The position numbers were made by a program, and so were the translations under genes. Positions 17,692-26,220 of a DNA stretch of 64,000 nucleotides are shown here, in pieces. The number at the start of each line of letters is the position of its first letter. Within the stretch, counting starts at the first letter, position 1. Source of the stretch: Parablautia sp. Marseille-Q6255 (lineage in GTDB: Bacteria; Bacillota; Clostridia; Lachnospirales; Lachnospiraceae); NCBI RefSeq assembly GCF_951230155.1, contig NZ_CATNVD010000012.1:88258-152257 (forward strand). Reading direction: 5' to 3'. The notes below the pieces were generated by a model. That model ran no database searches, was not told where the DNA came from, and saw only the letters and a program-made list of their open reading frames with translations.

Positions 17692-19629
17692 CTATCCTCT
17701 CCTGTCATAGCAGTCATCGCAGATCCGGTATACGCCCGTCAGCGGCAAAAGCTTTCCGCAGTACTGGCAGCGGGCGATGTAGCTGGTCTTTCCCTTCGTC
17801 AGGTATCGCATGATATTTGACTCTGTATGCTCCCGCTCCCTTTGCAGCCACGCCTCGTCAACCACCTTTCCCATGCGGTGAGAAAACTGATAATACAGAT
17901 CCAGCTGCTTGTAATACGTCTCGTACTTCATAATACCGCCGCGGTCCCTCCGGTCAAGCTGCGGCTTTTTCAGCGATATATCTGCCGAATAGGTCTGACA
18001 GTATTCCAGCCACAGCGCCACGACGCGCCGGTCCTTGATATCGATCGGACAGGTGATCATCCGGTAGAGAAGCCGCTTGTTCGTAAAACCGTCAATGCTG
18101 TTGCGCACCTTATATGCCTTATCATAAAGGAAGAGCGCCTCGTCTACATTTTCTTTCTCAAACGGCTGCGAGGGCTCCACATCATGCCATACCCGCAGGA
18201 TCTCATCCAGAGGCTCGTCAATGTCGAGCAGTACCTGCGAAAAACCGAGATTTACCCTGGTAAGCGGCTGCTCCGCGAGCTCATAATTTGCCCGGATATA
18301 AGCAAGCGCCTCCTCTCCCATCGCAGTCACATAGCCCGTATCATAGATGCCGAACCTTCCGGCCCGCCCTGCGATCTGCCGGATTTCAGATACCTGCAGA
18401 GATCTTCTGCCTGTACCGTCGAATTTTTCTGTCTGTAAAAATACGATCCTGCGCACAGGGAGATTCAGCCCCATACCGATCGCATCCGTCGAAACAACAA
18501 CCTTCGTGCGTCCGCCTGCAAACAGCTGCACCTGGCGGCGCCGGATCTCCGGCGGGAGGCTTCCGTAGATCACGCTTGCATTGATCCCCTGCTCCTCCAG
18601 ACGCCCCGCGGCATCGAGGACTGATTTTTTAGAAAAGACGATCAGCGCATCCCCCTCCTGCACATCCTGCGGGAAACGAAATGACTCATCCTCGCACACC
18701 AGAGCTGTCTTTCTCTCGTAATAATGCTCCTCCCACGTATCCTGGCACAGCGTGATCAGGTGCTTCAGGACCTCTACTGCTGCTGGACTTGTGCAGACAT
18801 GGATCTCCCGCGCCTTCAGTCCCAGCACCGCCTTCGTCCACGAATGTCCGCGGTCCGCATCTGCCATAAGCTGCGCCTCATCCAGCACAGCTACCTCATA
18901 CAGCTCATCGTAGTCTGCCATCTCAACCGTTGAGGCTGTAATGCGGCTCCCCGGCTCCTCGATGCACTCCTGCCCGGTCAGCATCGTACACGGCACGCCG
19001 GCCTCGTTCATGCGCTCGTACACCTCCAGTGCGAGCAGGCGCAGCGGTCCGAGGTAGACTCCCCTTTGCGCTGTCTTCAGCCGCTCCAGCGCCTGAAAGG
19101 TCTTTCCGCTGTTTGTCGGTCCGATATGCAGGATAAATCTGCGGTGCATATCAAGCGCTTCCGGAAATTCCAACTCTGGTCTTGTCGGCACAAGCTCCAG
19201 GATCTTGTTTTTAATCTGATACTGATGGTACAGCGGATACAGCGTAAACAGCGTCCTAGTGCAGATCGCTCCCGGCATCTGGCGGCCAAGCCATGCCAGA
19301 AAGGCTCCGTCTATCCCTTCCCTCTGGTCCGGCAGCAAAAATCCCATATCAAGCTGTACAAGCTTTGGAAGAAGCTCCTCCCGGATGACCTCCAGCGCTT
19401 TTCCCTGATTCCGGCGGTATGCAAGCACAGCCAGGTTTTTGACCTGACGGTGGTAGTCCTCCAGCACAGAGCTGTTGACGCGCGATGCCCGTGCACTTCT
19501 TATCTGACGGCGCAGCCGTTCCATTTTCCCGCCAAAGTCACTGCAGCTTACCATCTTTTTCTGCTTCTTTTTCATCTGCTGCTCATACTGCGCAATATAA
19601 AACTGTACTAACTTTTTCGTCTGTATCAT
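17692..19629 (-). CDS. SUV3-like ATP-dependent RNA helicase
   Basis: This 645-residue superfamily 2 helicase resembles mitochondrial SUV3, the unwinding partner of the RNA degradosome in yeast and human mitochondria. Walker A is GPTNSGKT (170-177), the Walker B box is DEAQ (250-253), and motif VI is QIAGRAGRFG (418-427), followed by a SUV3-type C-terminal helical region. A C-terminal CxxC...CxxC pair (Cys621, 624, 637, 640) looks like a small zinc ribbon. An upstream open frame is rejected because the ATG at 19629 overlaps the TatD stop as ATGA. Its bacterial partners are unknown. It continues the leftward run begun by the thiamine-precursor ABC genes. Confidence 0.85.
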   Translation of the reverse strand: MIQTKKLVQFYIAQYEQQMKKKQKKMVSCSDFGGKMERLRRQIRSARASRVNSSVLEDYHRQVKNLAVLAYRRNQGKALEVIREELLPKLVQLDMGFLLPDQREGIDGAFLAWLGRQMPGAICTRTLFTLYPLYHQYQIKNKILELVPTRPELEFPEALDMHRRFILHIGPTNSGKTFQALERLKTAQRGVYLGPLRLLALEVYERMNEAGVPCTMLTGQECIEEPGSRITASTVEMADYDELYEVAVLDEAQLMADADRGHSWTKAVLGLKAREIHVCTSPAAVEVLKHLITLCQDTWEEHYYERKTALVCEDESFRFPQDVQEGDALIVFSKKSVLDAAGRLEEQGINASVIYGSLPPEIRRRQVQLFAGGRTKVVVSTDAIGMGLNLPVRRIVFLQTEKFDGTGRRSLQVSEIRQIAGRAGRFGIYDTGYVTAMGEEALAYIRANYELAEQPLTRVNLGFSQVLLDIDEPLDEILRVWHDVEPSQPFEKENVDEALFLYDKAYKVRNSIDGFTNKRLLYRMITCPIDIKDRRVVALWLEYCQTYSADISLKKPQLDRRDRGGIMKYETYYKQLDLYYQFSHRMGKVVDEAWLQREREHTESNIMRYLTKGKTSYIARCQYCGKLLPLTGVYRICDDCYDRRG

Positions 19630-20441
19630 ATTCTTTTCCGACTTTCCCGAAAACAGCCGCTGCCCCCTTGCTTCTCTTTTGGCAGCATCAGAAATTCTCT
19701 CAGGTTCTGCTCCATTCTCCGGCAAAGCTCTTCTTCCTTTATATTTCTGATCCCGGCAAGATACCCGGCATTTTCCCAGAGTACCTCCGAAATCCGTTCC
19801 AGACCAGTATACTCTGAACCGAGCGCCCACGCAACTGCTGAAATCCCGTCTGTCTCCAGAAAAAGCCGCTCCGCCCGGATCTCCCGCGCCATGTACCGAC
19901 AGAGCTGCGTCTGTGCCTGTGCGCATTGACACAGCCTGGCAAAATCCGGGCCGAGTGTAAAGTAACAGTCCTTTTCCAAAAACAGCTCCAGTGTCTGCCT
20001 GTCTCCCGAATACCAGTGTACGCACACCGGATTGGGAAAATCCCGGATCATCTGTGCGATCTCTCTCTCCTGTCCCTTTGTGTGCAGCACGATCGGCTTT
20101 CCAAGCCTGGCTGCGATATCCAGCTGCGCCTCCAGCTGTCTGCGCTGCACCGGATGCGGTACATCGCACCAGACACTGTCCATCCCGATCTCGCCTACTG
20201 CATCGCACGCCCGGAATAATTCCACGTATGCTTCTGCGTCATACCGGTCTGCATACCACGGATGGATCCCAAAGCTAAACAGCACCTCCCTGCGGCTGTG
20301 AAATTTCTTTGTTGCTTCCCATTCCTCCGGCGTCCCGCAGCTAAAAAACGTCCGAAGCCCTGCTTCCTTACGCAGCTGCAGCTCCTCCGTCATCGACTGC
20401 TCCTTTTCCACACAGCAAAAATGCGCATGCATATCCAGCAT
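19626..20441 (-). CDS. TatD family metal-dependent hydrolase
   Basis: This 271-residue TIM-barrel amidohydrolase begins MLDMHAHF (His5 and His7 as metal ligands). It also has GIHPWY, GEIGMDS, the VLHTKGQE and VHWYSG histidines, and the ETDG acidic motif. TatD proteins are 3'-5' DNA exonucleases in some species, but many members are uncharacterised. The frame is open 61 codons upstream, but the ATG at 20441 follows AGGAGGG by seven bases and matches the family start. It overlaps the helicase start by four bases, and its pairing with an RNA helicase suggests a nucleic-acid role. Confidence 0.85.
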   Translation of the reverse strand: MLDMHAHFCCVEKEQSMTEELQLRKEAGLRTFFSCGTPEEWEATKKFHSRREVLFSFGIHPWYADRYDAEAYVELFRACDAVGEIGMDSVWCDVPHPVQRRQLEAQLDIAARLGKPIVLHTKGQEREIAQMIRDFPNPVCVHWYSGDRQTLELFLEKDCYFTLGPDFARLCQCAQAQTQLCRYMAREIRAERLFLETDGISAVAWALGSEYTGLERISEVLWENAGYLAGIRNIKEEELCRRMEQNLREFLMLPKEKQGGSGCFRESRKRI

Positions 20442-20490
20442 GCGCACTCCCTCCTTCCGCTCTCTTTGTTCCTTCCCTTCCGTCATACCC

Positions 20491-21228
20491 TCACCTGGTC
20501 TCCTTTTCTTTGATGATCCTGTGTATCTCAGCGCGCAGTTCTCCCTGCGCATACAGCCATTCTCTCGTGCGATCCTTCTCCTGAATCTGGATCTCCTTTC
20601 GGATCCCCTCCCCCGGCTCTCCAAGGATCAGTATCCGATCGGATAAATAGATCGCTTCGTCCGTGTCGTGCGTCACGAGAAGTATTGTTTTTTTCAGGTC
20701 ACTGCAAAGGCTCTGCAGCCAGTCCTGCATATCCCCCCGCGTGATCACATCAAGCGCGCCAAACGGTTCATCCAGCAGATAAATCCCTGCCTCGCACAGC
20801 GTTGTACGCAAAAATGCCGCTCTCTGGCGCATCCCGCCGGAGAGCTCATCTGGATATTTGTCCTCACAGCCGGCCAGTCCGAACTGCTCCAGCTTTTGCA
20901 GCGCTTCTGCCCTCATGGCTTCTTTACAGTGATGGATCTCACCGTAAAGGCAGACGTTATCAAGGATCGTGCGCCACGGAAACAGCAGATCCTCCTGCGG
21001 CATATAGGCAAATGTGCCGCAGGGCTCCTGCACCGCCCTCCCGTCGATCAGAAGCTTTCCGCCATCCGGCTTTAATATACCTGCAAGTACATTCAAAAGC
21101 GTCGACTTTCCGCAGCCGGACGGCCCAAGGATACTGACAAACTCTCCATCTTTGATCTGAAAGGAAAGATCCTTCAGAATTCTGTTTGTTCCATAAGAAA
21201 AATTCAATTTTTCAACCTGCAATCTCAT
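20491..21228 (-). CDS. thiZ: ABC transporter ATP-binding protein for thiamine precursor uptake
   Basis: This 245-residue ATPase of the SsuB/TauB/ThiZ group has Walker A GPSGCGKST, signature LSGGMRQRAAF and Walker B IYLLDEPFGALD. It energises import through the permease and binding protein encoded upstream. A coupled GTG overlaps the upstream stop, but family members begin at MRLQVEKLNFSYG, so the ATG at 21228 is chosen. The TPP riboswitch upstream of the permease implies a hydroxymethylpyrimidine-like precursor as substrate; that link is inference. The downstream TatD start is 49 bases on. Confidence 0.8.
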   Translation of the reverse strand: MRLQVEKLNFSYGTNRILKDLSFQIKDGEFVSILGPSGCGKSTLLNVLAGILKPDGGKLLIDGRAVQEPCGTFAYMPQEDLLFPWRTILDNVCLYGEIHHCKEAMRAEALQKLEQFGLAGCEDKYPDELSGGMRQRAAFLRTTLCEAGIYLLDEPFGALDVITRGDMQDWLQSLCSDLKKTILLVTHDTDEAIYLSDRILILGEPGEGIRKEIQIQEKDRTREWLYAQGELRAEIHRIIKEKETR

Positions 21229-21296
21229 TATTCTATCCCTGCTCCCGTCCGCGCCCGCGCGCTTTCTGATCTCCCGGTCACTGCCGCATGCTTCGA

Positions 21297-22295
21297 TCAC
21301 TGCGGAAGAAATTCATTCGTATAGCACTGGTCTGCCGGTATCGTCTCTTCGATCACGCCATACTCCTTGAGAAATGCAGAGTAATTGTCCCATACCTCGT
21401 CCTTCATCTCTCCCCAGACCTGTGCATCTTCCATATATTTATCTGCCAGATACTCCTGTGAACGCTTCAGCAGCTCGATATCATAATCCGGCGCATGTGC
21501 CGAAAGCACTTTGGCTGCCGCATCCGGATCTGCGATCGCGTCCTCATACCCTCTTCTGGTCGCACGCAAAAACGCTTCCACCATCTCCGGATCCGACTCC
21601 AGAACTGCGTCACTTGCAATGATCACCGGAGTATAGTAGTCCAGACGTTCATCCAGCTCGCGGCATTCCATGTAGTTGAGCTCTACACCGTTCATTTCAG
21701 AAATAATGCAGTCCCACCCTTCAAAAAACCACATCAGGTCACAGCTCGTTCCAAGCGCTTCAAAGCCGCTTCCATCCGAGATCACCATATTCAATTTAGA
21801 AAAATCCTTCCCGGCCTGTGTCATGCACGCCTCCAGCACGGCCGACTCTCCCGGTCCGCCCCAGCCTGCATACGTTTTTCCTTCAAAATCAGCCGGTGAT
21901 TCAATCCCGCTGTCAGCAAGGCTGACAAACCCGGATGTATTGTGCTGGATCAGCGCTGCGACTGCTTTGATCGGGAGCGGATCCTCCGAAGTCAGGGCGA
22001 TCGTGACATCCTCCTGATAGCTGATACCAAAGGTTCCCTTCTGCTGCGCGATCAGAGTCGCTGTCGCTCCGTCTGTCGGCTCTATGATCTCCACATCCAG
22101 TCCCTCTTCTTCGTAATAGCCGTTGTCAAGCGCCACATACATTCCCGTGTGGTTCGTATTCGGCACATAGTCAAGGATCACGGTCACCTTTTTTAATTCC
22201 GTTTCTGTCTCCTGCGCCTGTGAGGCTGCAGGCATTCCTGCCAGCATCGCCGCAGCAGCAGCTACGGCCATACTCTTTTTCCATACATGATTCAT
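21297..22295 (-). CDS. thiY: THI5/NMT1-like ABC substrate-binding protein
   Basis: This 332-residue secreted binding protein has an N-terminal signal (MNHVWKKSMAVAAAAAML). Its mature part opens with VTVILDYVPNTNHTGMYVAL, a stretch shared by THI5/NMT1-like proteins tied to TPP riboswitches. The family binds formylamino- or hydroxymethyl-pyrimidines for thiamine synthesis. GPGESAVLEA is the typical glycine-rich ligand loop. The signal region reads LAGM where a lipoprotein would have LAGC, so no lipid anchor is visible, which is odd for a Gram-positive binding protein. Ends of this gene and thiZ nearly overlap. Confidence 0.85.
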   Translation of the reverse strand: MNHVWKKSMAVAAAAAMLAGMPAASQAQETETELKKVTVILDYVPNTNHTGMYVALDNGYYEEEGLDVEIIEPTDGATATLIAQQKGTFGISYQEDVTIALTSEDPLPIKAVAALIQHNTSGFVSLADSGIESPADFEGKTYAGWGGPGESAVLEACMTQAGKDFSKLNMVISDGSGFEALGTSCDLMWFFEGWDCIISEMNGVELNYMECRELDERLDYYTPVIIASDAVLESDPEMVEAFLRATRRGYEDAIADPDAAAKVLSAHAPDYDIELLKRSQEYLADKYMEDAQVWGEMKDEVWDNYSAFLKEYGVIEETIPADQCYTNEFLPQ

Positions 22296-22401
22296 ATCCT
22301 TATCCTTCTTCCTTTTCGTTTTTTATATTCCGCCGGTGCGGACACGGCCTGCTGCCGCTCCGGGAGATATCTTTTTTATCAGTTTTCTGTTCAAAACTTT
22401 C

Positions 22402-23166
22402 TCAGCTTTGTATGCTCCTCCTGCGGCGCAGCGACGGCAGCACTGCGTACCCGAGCAGCTTCACAAGAGCATTCATCAGTAGACTCAGTAAAATGATCAT
22501 CAGCACACAGGCAAAGACCTTGTCCAGCATATATCCGTTTTTTGCCCGGATCAGATAGTACCCCAGCCCGCTCTGCGACGCGATCCACTCTCCGACGACA
22601 GCGCCGCTGATGCTGTAGGTAGCTGCCACCTTCAGCCCTGACAGCAGCGATATCATTGCCGATGGAATTTTCACAATACGATAAAGCTGTGCGCGGGAAC
22701 CACCGTACGTGCGCACGAGGTTCAAATATCCGGCGTCCATCTCCCCCAGCCCGTCGCTGAAACTGACAACGATCGGGAAAAAGCACATCAGTACAACCGT
22801 CAGGATCTTCGGCGCATATCCAAAGCCCATATATATAATGAAGATAGGCGCAAGCACAATGACCGGAACTGTCTGTGTCACAACAAGGATCGGATAAATA
22901 CACCTGTGAAAAACCGGCATCGCATCCATCAGGATCCCAATCATTATCCCGGCTGCAAAGGAGATCGCCATCCCCACAAGCGCCTCCATGACAGTCACCA
23001 GCGCATGCCCGGAAAGCGTCTGAAACTCTGAACAAAAAGTACGGAACATATCGCTTGGCGCTGGCAGTACATAAAGCGGGATCTGTGCCAGCTGCACTAC
23101 TGCCTCCCAAAGTAAAAGCAGCGCCGCGATCACCAGCACCGGAGCAGCCTTTGACCATTTCTTCAT
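22402..23166 (-). CDS. thiX: ABC transporter permease for thiamine precursor uptake
   Basis: This 254-residue permease has about six membrane helices and belongs to the SsuC/TauC/ThiX group (binding-protein-dependent transport inner membrane component). The EAA-type cytoplasmic loop lies around residues 150-175 (RTYGGSRAQLYRIVKIPSA). It is the first gene after the TPP riboswitch and is followed by thiY and thiZ. The ribosome binding site GAGGAAGATAGG precedes the ATG at 23166. With thiY and thiZ it makes a complete importer: one permease (probably a homodimer), one ATPase and one binding protein. Confidence 0.85.
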   Translation of the reverse strand: MKKWSKAAPVLVIAALLLLWEAVVQLAQIPLYVLPAPSDMFRTFCSEFQTLSGHALVTVMEALVGMAISFAAGIMIGILMDAMPVFHRCIYPILVVTQTVPVIVLAPIFIIYMGFGYAPKILTVVLMCFFPIVVSFSDGLGEMDAGYLNLVRTYGGSRAQLYRIVKIPSAMISLLSGLKVAATYSISGAVVGEWIASQSGLGYYLIRAKNGYMLDKVFACVLMIILLSLLMNALVKLLGYAVLPSLRRRRSIQS

Positions 23167-23245
23167 AATCCTATCTTCCTCGATTCTTCCTAACAGCTAA
23201 ATGTTTTATATCACAAAAAAAGCCGACAATCCAAAATGCCGACAC

Positions 23246-23282
23246 AAAAAGAATACCAGCGCATACCCCAGGCATGCATCTG
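23246..23282 (-). terminator. expression-platform hairpin of the TPP riboswitch
   Basis: On the minus strand CAG-TGCAT (from 23282) can pair with ATGC-CTG (to 23257), followed by GTATTCTTTTTG. It lies just after the aptamer, as expected for an attenuation terminator. The stem has one mismatch, so it is a candidate only. Confidence 0.45.
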
Positions 23283-23289
23283 AAAACGT

Positions 23290-23375
23290 ATTTTCCTTCG
23301 CCAGCATTATCTGTATCAGGTTCTAAGGGTCAAAACCGTGCGGTTTACTCTCAGGTCTCCACGACCTCCCCGTTT
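23290..23375 (-). ncRNA. TPP (thiamine pyrophosphate) riboswitch
   Basis: The minus strand shows the THI-box hallmarks in order: CGGGG at the 5' end (near 23372), CTGAGAG, ACCCTTAGAACCTGATACAG and ATAATGCTGGCGAAGGAA. Both conserved cores of the aptamer are intact. High TPP should lower expression of thiXYZ and any genes co-transcribed with them. Confidence 0.93.
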
Positions 23376-23384
23376 TCGTTTTTC

Positions 23385-23413
23385 AGTATACTACAAAATA
23401 TTTTGTACAGCAA
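23385..23413 (-). promoter_or_regulatory. promoter of the TPP riboswitch/thiXYZ transcript
   Basis: On the minus strand TTGCTG (23408-23413), a 17-base spacer and TATACT (23385-23390) lie just before the aptamer. Confidence 0.7.
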
Positions 23414-23463
23414 GCATAATTTTTATCTTTCTTACGGGATACTGCTTCCCGGCAAATACCCAA

Positions 23464-23492
23464 TTGACATTTCCCGTTTCCTTCCATATACT
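23464..23492 (+). promoter_or_regulatory. promoter of the ABC-F gene
   Basis: A consensus TTGACA (23464-23469), a 17-base spacer and TATACT (23487-23492) lie about 100 bases before the ABC-F start, divergent from the riboswitch promoter. Confidence 0.75.
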
Positions 23493-23589
23493 CTGTTATA
23501 ATGTTTCCACATTGGCGCGATCAGCTGTACACGCGCAAAACACGAAAGTGTATTCTTTTTTTATACATTTTTTTAGAAAAGGAGTTCTC

Positions 23590-25143
23590 ATGATTTTAAA
23601 CGTAAAAAATTTAAGCCACGGCTTCGGTGACCGCGCGATCTTTGAAGATGTGTCCTTCCGTCTGTTAAAGGGAGAGCATATCGGACTGATCGGCGCGAAC
23701 GGTGAAGGAAAATCTACTTTTATGAATATTATCACAGGAAAGCTCATGCCTGATGAGGGTACGGTCGAATGGGCAAAAAATGTCCGCGTCGGCTACCTTG
23801 ACCAGCACGCGGTCCTGGAAAAGGGAATGACGATCCGCGATGTACTCAAGTCTGCTTTTGCCTTTCTCTTTGACATCGAAGCGTCTATGAATCAGATGTT
23901 CGATCAGATGGGAGAAGCGTCTCCGGAGGAAATGGAGCGTCTGCTCGAAGAGACAGGTACCTGTCAGGAAATGCTGGAGCACCATGATTTTTATATGATC
24001 GATGCAAAAGTCGATGAAGTCGCGCGCGCACTTGGGCTTTCCGATATCGGACTGGAGCGTGACGTCACAGAGCTCTCCGGCGGTCAGCGCACCAAGGTGC
24101 TAATGGCAAAGCTCCTTCTGGAGAAGCCCGATATCCTCCTGCTCGACGAGCCGACAAACTATTTGGATGAGCAGCACATCGAGTGGCTCAAACGCTATCT
24201 CAATGAATATGAAAATGCCTTTATCCTGATCTCGCACGACATTCCGTTTCTGAACAGCGTCGTCAACCTGATCTACCATATGGAAAATCAGAAGCTCGAC
24301 CGCTACCCGGGGGACTACGATAAATTTCAGGAAGTCTATGCCATGAAAAAAGCGCAGCTTGAGGCAGCCTACAACCGCCAGCAGCAGGAGATCAGCGAGC
24401 TGAAAGATTTTGTCGCAAGAAATAAGGCGCGCGTCGCTACACGCAACATGGCAATGGCAAGACAGAAAAAATTAGACAAAATGGATATGATCGAGCTGGC
24501 AAAGGAAAAACCAAAGCCGGAGTTCCATTTCCGCACTGCCCGCGCCTGCGCAAAGGTGATCTTTGAGACGTCCGATCTCGTGATCGGCTACGGAGAACCG
24601 CTCTCAAAGCCGTTAAATATCCGCATGGAACGCGGGCAGAGGATCGCGCTTACGGGAGCAAACGGTATCGGAAAGACTACTCTTTTAAAGAGTCTCCTCG
24701 GACTGATCCCGCCGTATTCCGGAACGGTCCAAAGAGGCGATTACCAGTATATTGGATATTTTGAACAGGAGGCTGCGCCGGACAACACCATGACCTGTAT
24801 CGAAGAGATCTGGCAGGAATTTCCGTCTCTGACACAGTATGAAGTGCGTTCCGCCCTTGCCAAATGCGGGCTTACCACGAAGCACATAGAAAGTCAGGTG
24901 CGCGTCCTCAGCGGGGGAGAGCAGGCAAAGGTACGTCTGTGCAAGATCATCAACACAGAGACCAACATCCTGCTGCTTGACGAGCCGACCAACCATCTGG
25001 ACGTAGATGCCAAGGAAGAATTAAAACGCGCGCTTCAGGAATACAAGGGCAGTATCCTGCTCATCTGCCATGAGTCTGAATTTTACCAGGACGTAGTGGA
25101 CGAGGTCTGGAACTGCCAGGAATGGTCGACAAAAATCCCCTGA
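23590..25143 (+). CDS. ABC-F family ATP-binding protein
   Basis: This 517-residue soluble protein has two ABC ATPase domains and no membrane segment. The first Walker A is GANGEGKST with signature LSGGQRTKV. The second Walker A is GANGIGKTT with signature LSGGEQAKV. A charged linker (about 240-320) joins the halves, as in ABC-F proteins that act on the ribosome. Some members give antibiotic resistance by ribosome protection and others are housekeeping translation factors; which applies here cannot be told. The frame is open upstream, but the ATG at 23590 follows AAAAGGAG and starts the first domain properly. It is followed by the antiporter gene. Confidence 0.9.
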   Translation: MILNVKNLSHGFGDRAIFEDVSFRLLKGEHIGLIGANGEGKSTFMNIITGKLMPDEGTVEWAKNVRVGYLDQHAVLEKGMTIRDVLKSAFAFLFDIEASMNQMFDQMGEASPEEMERLLEETGTCQEMLEHHDFYMIDAKVDEVARALGLSDIGLERDVTELSGGQRTKVLMAKLLLEKPDILLLDEPTNYLDEQHIEWLKRYLNEYENAFILISHDIPFLNSVVNLIYHMENQKLDRYPGDYDKFQEVYAMKKAQLEAAYNRQQQEISELKDFVARNKARVATRNMAMARQKKLDKMDMIELAKEKPKPEFHFRTARACAKVIFETSDLVIGYGEPLSKPLNIRMERGQRIALTGANGIGKTTLLKSLLGLIPPYSGTVQRGDYQYIGYFEQEAAPDNTMTCIEEIWQEFPSLTQYEVRSALAKCGLTTKHIESQVRVLSGGEQAKVRLCKIINTETNILLLDEPTNHLDVDAKEELKRALQEYKGSILLICHESEFYQDVVDEVWNCQEWSTKIP

Positions 25144-25192
25144 CGCTCTTTTCGATCCTGACATCATAACGTTTTAAAAAGGAGGCTTATTT

Positions 25193-26215
25193 ATGTTTGT
25201 TCCTGTATTACTTTTTGCTTTGGGACTGCTGCTGCTGATCGTCGGCGGCAACCGGTTTGTCGATGGCGCAACCGGTATCGCTTACCGCTTTCACATACCG
25301 GAGCTGATCGTCGGAGCAACGATCGTATCCATCGGCACAACCCTGCCTGAGGTCATGGTATCGGCAACCTCTGCGCTGCAGGGGCACGGCGAGATCGCCT
25401 ACGGCAACGCGATCGGCTCGATCATCTGCAACACTGCGCTGATCGCAGCCATCACGATCGCGGTCCGTCCCGGAAAGGCAGAACGCAGCTCGTTGAAAAT
25501 ACCAGTGCTCTTTTTCTTTGCAGCTGCTGTATTCTATTCTTTTTATGCCTACCATTTCGGGCATTTCAGCCGTATCTCCGGTGTGATACTGCTGACGATC
25601 TTTGCCGTCTACATGATCTGCACGATCAGGAACAGCCTGCCAAAACGCACAGAGCATCTGCACACTTCCCCACAGACGCAGACACAGGCAGCCGCAGACC
25701 AGACCTGTGCAAAGCAGGCGCCTGCCGGCGGTGTACAGGCACGTTCTCTTACCGTGGATCTTCTCTCTCTCGCAGTCGGCGCTGTGATGATCGCAATCGG
25801 CGCTGACCTGCTCGTAGACAACGGCACTCTGATCGCACAGGCGATCGGCGTACCGGAATCCGTGATCGCGCTTACCTTCGTAGCACTCGGCACCTCGCTG
25901 CCGGAGCTCGTAACAGCGATCACCTCACTGATCAAGGGACACAGCTCCCTTTCGCTTGGCAATATCATTGGAGCCAACCTGTTCAATCTGGTGTTTGTAA
26001 GCGGTATCTCGATCACCCTCGCTCCGTTTGACATTCCGCAAAGCTCCGTGATCGCCGGGCATAACGCTTCGCTCGTGCTTGACATCCCGCTGATGTTCTT
26101 TGTGATGCTCGTGCTGACCGTTCCGGTCTTTATCCGCAACAGGCTCTCCCGCATACAGGGTATTGTACTGCTTGCGGTCTATGGAGCCTACTGCATGTTT
26201 CAGTTTACGATGTGA
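25193..26215 (+). CDS. calcium/sodium antiporter (YrbG-type cation exchanger)
   Basis: This 340-residue membrane protein has two inverted alpha-repeats of five helices, each carrying the ion-binding signature: GTTLPEVMVSA in the first half and GTSLPELVTAI in the second. Asn-containing partners (GNAIGS and GNIIGANLFN) follow each. The central loop (about 150-185) is Gln/Thr/Ala-rich. Members exchange Ca2+ for Na+ or K+, although YrbG substrates are not fully settled. AAAAAGGAGG precedes the start, 49 bases after the ABC-F stop, so the two are probably co-transcribed. It ends six bases from the convergent MBL-fold gene. Confidence 0.9.
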   Translation: MFVPVLLFALGLLLLIVGGNRFVDGATGIAYRFHIPELIVGATIVSIGTTLPEVMVSATSALQGHGEIAYGNAIGSIICNTALIAAITIAVRPGKAERSSLKIPVLFFFAAAVFYSFYAYHFGHFSRISGVILLTIFAVYMICTIRNSLPKRTEHLHTSPQTQTQAAADQTCAKQAPAGGVQARSLTVDLLSLAVGAVMIAIGADLLVDNGTLIAQAIGVPESVIALTFVALGTSLPELVTAITSLIKGHSSLSLGNIIGANLFNLVFVSGISITLAPFDIPQSSVIAGHNASLVLDIPLMFFVMLVLTVPVFIRNRLSRIQGIVLLAVYGAYCMFQFTM

Positions 26216-26220
26216 TGTTC

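Noticed and set aside
19630..20208. N-terminal extension of the SUV3-like helicase
   Set aside because: It overlaps the TatD gene in another frame; helicase homology starts after 19629, where ATGA couples it to TatD.
22391..23158. 255-codon minus frame overlapping thiX
   Set aside because: It is the +1 shadow of thiX, Cys/Asp-rich with no membrane helices; thiX in the other frame has the permease motifs.
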